A DNA stretch of 12,587 bases from an uncultured Clostridia bacterium (GTDB taxonomy: Bacteria; Bacillota; Clostridia; Oscillospirales; Acutalibacteraceae), in contig CAMFZJ010000027.1 in the NCBI GenBank assembly GCA_946004305.1, positions 1-12,587 of the forward strand, in the 5' to 3' direction. Under the pieces are notes generated by a model. It searched no databases, was not told the origin of the DNA, and saw only the letters and a list, made by a program, of their open reading frames with translations. Position numbers and translations under genes: made by a program. Below, piece after piece: positions 1 to 5,466 of this stretch (positions are counted from its first letter, which is position 1; each line of letters starts with the position of its first letter).

Positions 1-32
1 ACTTGTTTTGTCTGCGTTTGTAAAACACTGAC

Positions 33-140
33 ATTAAGAAAACTTAATTCTCTTAATTTCTTTTTTTGCAGGTAGCCTGTTTTTTTATGCATATAAACGA
101 ATCGCAAATTACGATTTTCTTATGTTTCCTATATAACATA
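33..140 (+). promoter_or_regulatory. AT-rich leader with small inverted repeats upstream of the zinc-ribbon remnant
   Basis: This stretch lies directly upstream of the zinc-ribbon reading frame at 161. Three short inverted repeats are visible: ATTAAG/CTTAAT (33-38 with 43-48), AATCG/CGATT around 100-117, and TATGTT/AACATA (121-126 with 135-140). The last ends a few bases before the ribosome binding site, so it could be an operator or an RNA hairpin. No convincing -35/-10 pair was found; TTGCAG at 66-71 has only poor -10 matches at the right distance. A regulatory role is inferred from position only. Confidence 0.25.
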
Positions 141-160
141 GGTAAAGGAGAGGATACGGT

Positions 161-439
161 ATGAAAAGAATGTTAGCTAATGTTTGCCCTGAACTTATAA
201 ATGAATGGTCACAACGCAATTTACCGCTTACGCCGGAAAGCGTAACGCACGGCTCTGGACTATAGTCAATAAAGTGGACAGAAAAAAGCGCAAATACTAC
301 TGAGTTGCAAAACAAACTACAAAAGCAGAACCAGCTACAAACAGAAAGAAAGCAAAAAGGAGTATGCCCTTACTGCGGGAATTCATTTAAGGGAATGTTT
401 TCAAAAGTCTGCTCTCAATGTGGTCATCCTAAAGATTAA
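161..439 (+). pseudogene. Small zinc-ribbon protein interrupted by one in-frame amber codon
   Basis: ATG at 161 follows an AAAGGAGAGG ribosome binding site at about 144-153. Translation gives 34 residues, then TAG at 263-265. The same frame then stays open for 57 more codons to TAA at 437-439. The first part (CPELINEW, then LTPESVTHGSG) resembles the start of the treble-clef zinc-finger repeat of DUF4379 type, whose consensus is roughly PELAxEW..LTPxxVxxGS followed by a WW and cysteine knuckles. The part after the stop is rich in Gln and Lys and ends in a clean zinc ribbon: CPYC at codons 69-72 and CSQC at codons 84-87. A sequence of 92 codons with coherent features on both sides of one stop suggests a recent nonsense mutation, amber readthrough or a base-call error. 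The function is unknown; such proteins often sit in mobile or phage-like regions. The short N-terminal peptide alone would lack all four ribbon cysteines. Confidence 0.6.
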
Positions 440-486
440 TAGTTTTCGATAATAAGAAAGAACTATATTTGGATTTAAATATTCTA

Positions 487-514
487 ACAGATGATAAAAC
501 ATCTGTATATTTTT
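487..514 (+). terminator. Rho-independent terminator after the zinc-ribbon frame
   Basis: Perfect 7-bp stem ACAGATG/CATCTGT (487-493 with 500-506), 6-nt loop, followed by ATATTTTT. It lies 48 nt after the TAA that closes the zinc-ribbon frame, so it fits as that gene's terminator. Confidence 0.6.
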
Positions 515-517
515 CGC

Positions 518-578
518 CTTACGCCACTTACGCCAAACGGTGCAGTATTTATAAACACTTATAAAGACTTATGGAAAA
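518..578. repeat. Iteron-like tandem repeats: 9-bp x2 and 10-bp x3 (imperfect)
   Basis: CTTACGCCA occurs twice in perfect tandem at 518-526 and 527-535. After a 13-nt gap comes a second array of period 10: TTATAAACAC (549-558), TTATAAAGAC (559-568), then a degenerate TTATGGAAAA (569-578). Tandem arrays of this unit length are typical of initiator-protein, recombinase arm-type or repressor binding sites. No such gene is visible nearby, so the role is unassigned. Confidence 0.55.
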
Positions 579-618
579 TGGCGAAACTAAAAATGGCTTA
601 AATAAAGGGTTATGGAGG

Positions 619-646
619 GGAATTTCCGTGGTGTATCGGAAGTTCC
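619..646. other. 10-bp hairpin without a T-tract
   Basis: GGAATTTCCG (619-628) pairs with CGGAAGTTCC (637-646) over 10 bp with one G-U pair, leaving an 8-nt loop. There is no T-run after it, so it is not an intrinsic terminator on the + strand. It lies 29 nt before the stronger terminator hairpin at 676-702. The pair could be the folded 3' part of a small transcript, the end of a lost element, or part of the 3' UTR of the minus-strand remnant. Confidence 0.4.
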
Positions 647-675
647 TACAATGAAGTCACTTTCAGAGTAAAATC

Positions 676-702
676 AAAACCACCCGTTCAAAGGGTGGTT
701 TT
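676..702. terminator. Bidirectional terminator hairpin
   Basis: AAAACCACCC (676-685) pairs with GGGTGGTTTT (693-702): a perfect 10-bp stem with a 7-nt loop. Read on the minus strand, it overlaps the stop codon of the antiporter-tail remnant (701-703) and is followed by TTTTGATTTTA, which fits as that gene's native terminator. Read on the + strand, it ends in TTTTAATTAT and could also stop transcripts coming from the left. Confidence 0.75.
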
Positions 703-949
703 AATTATCATAGGAGCTAAATTTTTCTACAGAATTTAGTTTTTGCTTTTTCGCAATTTTTCCTGACCACTTAAATGCGTATTTTGCAACAATCACCGCT
801 ATAATCTCATTGATAATAGCCGCTGCAACGGTGGTTCCTGACACAATCGTTGCAAGCGATGAATCAAAGGAGGACAGGGCAGTAGTTAATATCTTTATTT
901 GTATAACCGTTTTGACGGTTTTCGGTTGTTTTGAGATTGATAAGAAACT
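701..949 (-). pseudogene. C-terminal remnant of a cation:proton antiporter-like membrane protein
   Basis: The minus strand from 949 to the stop at 703-701 is open for 82 sense codons. It reads through SSLATIVSGTTVAAAIINEI, then IAVIVAKYAFKWSGKIAKK, then a polar tail and TAA. The pattern is a hydrophobic last membrane helix with a small-residue/Thr-rich start, an N-E-I-I turn, a second hydrophobic run ending in a basic AK.A.K..G motif, then a charged cytoplasmic tail. That resembles the C-terminal end of the transport domain of CPA-type Na+/H+ antiporters (typical ...ATT..NELIGP..AK.A...AGE). No start codon fits, and the frame is closed upstream by TGA at 952-950, so this is only a tail. It keeps its own terminator (676-702). 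The family call rests on pattern memory and needs a profile search; the coding nature is more certain than the name. Confidence 0.55.
905..920. other. Small perfect hairpin
   Basis: AACCGT (905-910) and ACGGTT (915-920) form a 6-bp stem with a TTTG tetraloop. It lies near the broken upstream edge of the antiporter-tail remnant. No T-run follows on either strand, so it is weak as a terminator. Confidence 0.3.
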
Positions 950-968
950 TCAAATTATTGTTTTGTTT

Positions 969-1112
969 TTATTTAGTTTGTATTTCATTAATAATATTAT
1001 CCAAACCGGAAAAATCAACAAAATTAACCTTTTTATTATAAGTATCTATCATTGCTTTCGCATCTGCTGTTTTCTGTTCTTCCGGCAGTCCTTTCGCTTT
1101 CTCATAAAGCAA
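969..1112 (-). pseudogene. C-terminal gene remnant of unknown function
   Basis: The minus strand from 1112 to the stop at 971-969 encodes 47 residues and is closed upstream by TAA at 1115-1113. No start codon with a ribosome binding site is present. The composition is protein-like and soluble: a charged helix-forming part (YEKAKGLPEEQKTADAKAMI), then NKKVNFVDFSGLDNIINEIQ and a Lys end. This would fit the end of a lipoprotein, solute-binding or cytosolic protein, but I recognise no family. It lies just upstream, in transcription direction, of the antiporter-tail remnant in a different frame. The two look like successive leftovers of a minus-strand operon or of separate deletions. Confidence 0.4.
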
Positions 1113-1158
1113 TTATACAACATTATTATGTAAAAATCTACCTGTAGTTTGTTTGCCT

Positions 1159-1184
1159 AAAACAGTAAAAGTATTTACAGTTTT
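1159..1184. promoter_or_regulatory. Interrupted inverted repeat upstream of the surface-protein promoter
   Basis: AAAAC.GTAAA (1159-1169) mirrors TTTAC.GTTTT (1174-1184) around a 4-nt centre with a single central mismatch. It lies about 47 nt upstream of the -35 box. It could be an operator or a weak terminator for upstream transcription; nothing in the window identifies a binding protein. Confidence 0.25.
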
Positions 1185-1230
1185 CTATACTTAGATTGGT
1201 ATAAATTGAGAAAGTCGAAATTTGAATATA

Positions 1231-1259
1231 TTGACTCCTGTATAAAAAATTAGTATAAT
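1231..1259 (+). promoter_or_regulatory. Consensus housekeeping promoter for the 1233-residue surface protein
   Basis: TTGACT at 1231-1236 and a perfect TATAAT at 1254-1259 are separated by 17 nt. The spacer ends in AAAAATTAG, a block shared with the promoters at 5290 and 7677. Transcription should start near 1266, leaving a leader of about 100 nt that begins almost exactly at the hairpin of 1270-1324. Confidence 0.85.
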
Positions 1260-1269
1260 AATGTCGGTT

Positions 1270-1334
1270 GTTGCTATTTATTTAATTTGGTACATATTAT
1301 TTTACATAATTAAATAAAAGCAACGGTTTTTTCT
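1270..1334 (+). terminator. Terminator-like hairpin in the 5' leader (possible attenuator)
   Basis: The arm 1270-1287 (GTTGCT, one bulged A, then TTTATTTAATT) pairs with 1308-1324 over 17 bp, leaving a 20-nt loop. The stem is followed by GG and six T residues (1327-1332). It sits between a strong promoter (1231-1259) and the start codon at 1365, so it cannot be the terminator of an upstream gene alone. It would cut transcription about 30 nt before the start codon unless antiterminated. Alternatives are a short independent RNA of about 65-70 nt, or a 5' stabilising hairpin in an AT-rich genome. No competing antiterminator stem is obvious. Confidence 0.6.
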
Positions 1335-1364
1335 AAATGTTTTTATAAAAAGGAATGAGGGACT

Positions 1365-4300
1365 ATGCAGAAAAAGTCAAAAAAACTGGTTGCTTTTTTG
1401 TTATCTATTCTGGTGATTGTTTCATTAATACCTACCACCGGATTGACTGTTGGAGCAGCTACACAGCCCAAACTTGCTAAAAAGTCACTTAGTGTTGTAA
1501 TCGGAGGGACAGCCAAAATAAAGGTGAAAAACGCACCTAAAGGGGCAAAGATTACATACAAATCTGCCAAAAGCAGTATAGCAACTGTATCAAAACAGGG
1601 CAAGGTTAAAGGCATCAAAAACGGTACTGCAAAAATAACCGTTACCGTAAAGAAAAATTCAAAAACAACAAACTTGGCTTGTAAAGTCAATGTAAAAAAG
1701 CCTAAATTATCTAAGCGTAATTTGTCTGTGATATTAGGCAAAAAAGCTAAAATATCTATTGATAATGAGCCAAAGAAAGCAAAATTCACTTGGAAATCAA
1801 GTAATTCCAAAGTTGCAAAAGTAAGTAAAACCGGTAAAGTCACAGCTAAGAAAATAGGCAAAGCAAATATAAAGGTTGCCGTTAAAACACAAAAAAAGAC
1901 ATATAATTTGTCTTGTAAGGTATCTGTAGTAAAGGGATATACAGTAAAATTCAACAGCAATGGCGGAAGTGCGGTTGCATCTCAAACTGTAAAGAAAAAC
2001 GGTTTATCAAAAAAACCTGCCGATCCGGTTCGTACCGGATATGTTTTTGATGGTTGGTACACTGATAATGGAACTTTTAAAAACAAGTTTAAATTTTCCA
2101 CACCTATTACTAAAAATATAACTTTATATGCAAAATGGAAAACAAATATTGACGGTGTTTCAAGCGGAAGCGATAATAGTGTAAGTGTTTACGCAATATC
2201 AGCTCTTTCTGTTGATAACGAAAGCAACACAGTAAAAGCAACAGTAAGCGCTCCTGAAAACTGTGCATTAATTGTTCGTTTTGTGGAAGAAGATGTTTAT
2301 TTTTCCGATAGCTTTAAGCAAAGCAAAAAATATATAAACAACGGAGATACTTTTGCTTCTCATGTTGTTGCCGGTGGCAGCAATATGATGCAGATAAATG
2401 CAGGTATAAATTATTCCCTTCCGGAATGTTTTGTTGCAGAAGCAATTCTTATTGATGAAAACCAACAACCTCTTTGTGAACCATATTCCTCAATTGAGAA
2501 TACAAAAAGATACAAAGAGTTTGATAGCAAAACGGTGTATGATTTTGCACAAGACAACTTAGTTCTTAATTTTGACCCGGCAGCAAATGATAATTTTGGT
2601 GTACTGGCTGACGATGTAAGAGTGCTTACAGCTGAGGACGTTGTCATCAAAGACGATGACGGAGATGGTTTTACTGACCGTTATCAGATATTTAAACCAT
2701 CAAGTACCATTAATAAAAACGATAAAATTTTCATCAGCGATGATGATGGTGAAGATTATCTGTTTAAAGTATTAACTATTACTACTGGAAATGGTTATTC
2801 TATTGTAGTGCCTGCGAAAGCTGATGATGAGCAGTACGGATTCTCAATGGAAGACTTTTATAAATATATGAAAGTCGATATGGAATATAATGATGGTGAA
2901 ACTACACAAACACAACAACCAAGAACAATTGCCTCCGGAGCAAGGAGGGGAATAAATGTTAAGAGTGTTTATGAAAATGTTTCCGGTGAAGTATCCTTAA
3001 CTTTCAATCAGCTTACTTTTGAAACTGACCATTTCAGAGCGACTGCAAAATGCCAAGGTAAAGTAAGTGCTTCGTTGGTTTTTGAATGGGATATAGTTCT
3101 ATTTGGCGAAGATTATATGCGTTGCGATTTTACTTATTCAACTGAGACCACAACAGATGTTGAAGTTGTTGGAAAGTGGGGCAACGCAGATAAGAACGAA
3201 GAACTTTTAGAAAAAGAAAAAGAAACCCGAGAACTAAAGCTTGGTAAAGTGCGTATTCCTTTTGGTGTTACCGGTTTAGACGCCTTCGCTGATGTTAAGC
3301 TTTGTGTTGAATGGGAAATAACTGCCGGATTAAATGCAAAAGTTGTTTCAAGTACCAAAAGCGGATTTAAGTATAATACCGTTGATGGATATCAAAAGAT
3401 TGATGAAAAGGAGAACAACTGGACAGTTCAGTGTAAAGGGCACGCTGAGGTTAAATTCGGACCAAAACCTTCTGTTGGCGTAGAATTTTTGGATGGAGTT
3501 GTGTCTTGCGGTGTGGAATGTTTCTTCGGTGCCGTAATTGAAGCAGACGCGGTTGTTCCGGGACCACAGGGCGGAGATTCAATACATGCATGTCATTTAT
3601 GTGTAGAAGGAAACCTTGACTTATGCATATCTGTTGACGCTAAACTCGAGTATAAAATAACCGACCATCTAAAGGGTACTCCGATTGATTTGAATATTGT
3701 AAAATTAAATAAGCATTTGTTTGATTTTTATTTGTCATTATCAAATGATCGCAATAGTAAGTTTGGCGGAGAAATCAAAGCCGGAACAGGCTCTTGCGAA
3801 AACAGAAGCTATAAAACTACAATATACGCAAAGGATTCCCAAGGCCGAAATGTAAGTACCGATATAGATATATACAAAAAGGATAATAACCAACATATCA
3901 AAAAGATCGGTGCCGGAAGTAGCTTGTACTTATATTCAACTGATTATGTAGCAAAAGCTATAATTGACGGAGTTGCTTGTGAGAAAGCTTTTAAGGTTGC
4001 TGATAGCGTGAAAGTTGTCACAATTAGTAGCTCCGGTGATGACAGTTCTGTTAACGGTAGTGTTATTGATGTTTTAACCGGTGAGGCAATTCAAGGAGCC
4101 AGAATTAATGTTTATGATAATACAACACTTGTTGCAAATGCGACAAGTGATGATTCCGGAACATTTAGCGTGGCTTTAGATCAGGGCGATTATATGATTG
4201 AGGTATCAAAATCCGGTTACATAACTGCTACTCAGCATTTTAGCATTTCCGATGGAGAGAAAAAATACATTGAAGCATTTAAGTTAGTAAAACAAAATAG

Positions 4301-5066
4301 CTCTGAAATAATGGGTGGAATTTTCGGTACTATTAAAGATGCGATGACAGGAGATACTGTTTCAGGCGTTGATATAAAAATAAGCAGAGGTTGGGGTAAT
4401 GATACTGATGACAACATAGAATATGTTGCAGAAGAAAATACAAATTCATCAGGAAAGTATTCCATTAGAAAGAATTCTGTGTATGGAGTCAATTTCGGAC
4501 TAGATGCCGGAAACTATACAGTTTCAATCAGCAAGGATGGTTATATACCTACAAGCTTTAATATAACTATTGTAGGTGGCGAGGATATGGAATTCAACAG
4601 TTCAATTACACCTGTCGGAGCTGAGGATATGTATCATATTGTTCTTACATGGGGACAATATCCTTTAGACTTGGATTCACATCTAAATGCAACCTGCGAT
4701 GACTACAGAGAACATGTTTATTTTGCGGACGAATATGGGTATTATTCAGAGCTTGATGTTGATGATACAGACTCTTACGGCCCTGAAACCATAACAATAG
4801 AAGATATAACTAAATATACCGGAGATGTTATGTATTCTGTTCATGATTATACCAACAGAGAGGAAACCAATTCTACTGCATTTTCAACGTCAAGTGCCAC
4901 AGTAAAGGTTTATCGAGGAGGACAGCTTCTTGAAACCTTCCATGTGCCTACCGGTGTTAGAGGAAATGTTTGGAACGTATTCTATATTGATTCTGAACAT
5001 AATATTCATCCGGTAAATACATTTGAAGATATATATGAGCCGTCTGATGTTTATGGAAGTAATTAA
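1365..5066 (+). CDS. Large secreted multidomain surface protein (Big2, InlB-repeat, CarboxypepD_reg-like, YfaP/DUF2135-like)
   Basis: A 1233-residue protein starting at ATG 1365 behind AAGGAATGAGG. Residues 1-32 form a classical signal peptide (KKSKK, hydrophobic core, VGAA end). Residues 34-110 and 112-189 are two Lys-rich Big2-like Ig domains with the K.GKV.....G.A.I.V pattern. Residues 191-258 form an InlB B-repeat/Flg_new domain (FNSNGG, RTGYVFDGWYT, LYAKW). Residues 270-885 match nothing I recognise. This part includes a DDDGDGFTD calcium-loop-like motif (430-438), a charged EELLEKEKETRELK segment near 612, and a cysteine-rich patch (C715, C719, C743, C746, C754). Residues 893-976 and 983-1083 look like carboxypeptidase-regulatory-like beta domains (GEAIQGARINVY, GDYMIEVSKSGY; then DAGNYTVSISKDGYIP). 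Residues 1086-1210 carry LTWGQYPLDLDSHL, the hallmark of the YfaP/DUF2135 group. There is no LPXTG signal, SLH domain or C-terminal membrane helix, so it is probably released or held by carbohydrate or protein contacts. The role is unknown; adhesion or matrix binding is an inference from architecture. Expression may be controlled by the leader hairpin upstream. Confidence 0.9.
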   Translation: MQKKSKKLVAFLLSILVIVSLIPTTGLTVGAATQPKLAKKSLSVVIGGTAKIKVKNAPKGAKITYKSAKSSIATVSKQGKVKGIKNGTAKITVTVKKNSKTTNLACKVNVKKPKLSKRNLSVILGKKAKISIDNEPKKAKFTWKSSNSKVAKVSKTGKVTAKKIGKANIKVAVKTQKKTYNLSCKVSVVKGYTVKFNSNGGSAVASQTVKKNGLSKKPADPVRTGYVFDGWYTDNGTFKNKFKFSTPITKNITLYAKWKTNIDGVSSGSDNSVSVYAISALSVDNESNTVKATVSAPENCALIVRFVEEDVYFSDSFKQSKKYINNGDTFASHVVAGGSNMMQINAGINYSLPECFVAEAILIDENQQPLCEPYSSIENTKRYKEFDSKTVYDFAQDNLVLNFDPAANDNFGVLADDVRVLTAEDVVIKDDDGDGFTDRYQIFKPSSTINKNDKIFISDDDGEDYLFKVLTITTGNGYSIVVPAKADDEQYGFSMEDFYKYMKVDMEYNDGETTQTQQPRTIASGARRGINVKSVYENVSGEVSLTFNQLTFETDHFRATAKCQGKVSASLVFEWDIVLFGEDYMRCDFTYSTETTTDVEVVGKWGNADKNEELLEKEKETRELKLGKVRIPFGVTGLDAFADVKLCVEWEITAGLNAKVVSSTKSGFKYNTVDGYQKIDEKENNWTVQCKGHAEVKFGPKPSVGVEFLDGVVSCGVECFFGAVIEADAVVPGPQGGDSIHACHLCVEGNLDLCISVDAKLEYKITDHLKGTPIDLNIVKLNKHLFDFYLSLSNDRNSKFGGEIKAGTGSCENRSYKTTIYAKDSQGRNVSTDIDIYKKDNNQHIKKIGAGSSLYLYSTDYVAKAIIDGVACEKAFKVADSVKVVTISSSGDDSSVNGSVIDVLTGEAIQGARINVYDNTTLVANATSDDSGTFSVALDQGDYMIEVSKSGYITATQHFSISDGEKKYIEAFKLVKQNSSEIMGGIFGTIKDAMTGDTVSGVDIKISRGWGNDTDDNIEYVAEENTNSSGKYSIRKNSVYGVNFGLDAGNYTVSISKDGYIPTSFNITIVGGEDMEFNSSITPVGAEDMYHIVLTWGQYPLDLDSHLNATCDDYREHVYFADEYGYYSELDVDDTDSYGPETITIEDITKYTGDVMYSVHDYTNREETNSTAFSTSSATVKVYRGGQLLETFHVPTGVRGNVWNVFYIDSEHNIHPVNTFEDIYEPSDVYGSN

Positions 5067-5107
5067 TGTTACTTAAAAGTTTTATATTTCTTGAATAATT
5101 AATCGTA

Positions 5108-5149
5108 AAATGGGATATCTCATATTGAGATGTCCCATTTATGTTTTTT
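5108..5149 (+). terminator. Strong rho-independent terminator of the surface-protein gene
   Basis: A 15-bp stem (5108-5122 with 5126-5140, one G-U pair) with a 3-nt loop, followed by ATGTTTTTT. It begins 41 nt after the TAA of the large surface protein. Confidence 0.9.
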
Positions 5150-5289
5150 CATGAACCGTATTCCGGATTATACAGAGTCGTATTTTTAATATAAAAATAG
5201 TATAGTCAGGTGCTGAGAGATGAGTGGTAAGTTATTATCAACAGTATAGTGTGATTGTATTTGAACTTATGAAATCCAATTTTATTGTC
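5150..5289. other. Intergenic region between surface protein and degV, no gene seen
   Basis: The 400-nt gap 5067-5466 holds the terminator above, this AT-rich spacer, and the promoter and leader of the degV-like gene. The spacer has one perfect inverted repeat, TATTTTTA/TAAAAATA (5181-5188 with 5192-5199, 3-nt centre), about 90 nt upstream of the -35 box. I see no open frame with a ribosome binding site and no recognised RNA. Confidence 0.4.
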
Positions 5290-5318
5290 TTGACTCATAT
5301 TTCAAAAATTAGTATAAT
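5290..5318 (+). promoter_or_regulatory. Consensus promoter of the degV-family gene
   Basis: TTGACT at 5290-5295, 17-nt spacer, TATAAT at 5313-5318. The spacer matches that of the ilvD promoter at 15 of 17 positions. The predicted start near 5325 leaves a leader of about 140 nt. Confidence 0.85.
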
Positions 5319-5421
5319 GAGGTATTAATTTAATACGATGTGATTTATTGTTGGTTATTTTGAGTCAATATCATTTACGTCAAATTTTTAATGGGATAAA
5401 AAGCTATGAGGATGGAAATAC

Positions 5422-5451
5422 TATTATTCTAACCCTTTTAGCAGAATAATA
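5422..5451 (+). promoter_or_regulatory. Leader hairpin just upstream of the degV ribosome binding site
   Basis: TATTATTCT (5422-5430) pairs with AGAATAATA (5443-5451) over 9 bp with a 12-nt loop. It ends 4 nt before the GAGGTGAT ribosome binding site (5456-5463). It could act as an operator or as an RNA structure affecting translation. It does not match the FapR or FabT operators as I know them, and no T-run follows, so it is not a terminator. Confidence 0.35.
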
Positions 5452-5466
5452 AAACGAGGTGATACT

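Noticed and set aside
612..671. A 19-codon + strand frame ending just before the terminator at 676, first thought to be the end of a transposon tnpB gene
   Set aside because: The similarity is only impressionistic, the ATG lacks a spaced ribosome binding site, and the following hairpin is better explained as the terminator of the minus-strand remnant.
587..673. A 28-residue open stretch on the minus strand containing VGTSDTPRKFPSITLYLSHF
   Set aside because: No start codon fits and I cannot tie it to a family with confidence. It could be a remnant, but nothing in the sequence supports that beyond an open frame.
810..1133. A 107-codon + strand open frame starting at ATG 810
   Set aside because: It has no ribosome binding site and an unusual composition, and it lies opposite two better-supported minus-strand coding tails. 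It is the antisense shadow of those remnants.
1343..1960. A 205-codon minus-strand open frame opposite the start of the large surface protein
   Set aside because: It is the antisense of Lys-rich codons (giving Phe/Leu-rich sequence) and has no ribosome binding site. The + strand protein has clear domains.
5205..5222. GGTGCTGAGA motif recalling the CTGAGA box of a TPP riboswitch
   Set aside because: The rest of the TPP aptamer (the GGGG.GC lead and the ACCTGATCTGGATAATGCC part) is absent, and the motif lies upstream of the promoter at 5290.
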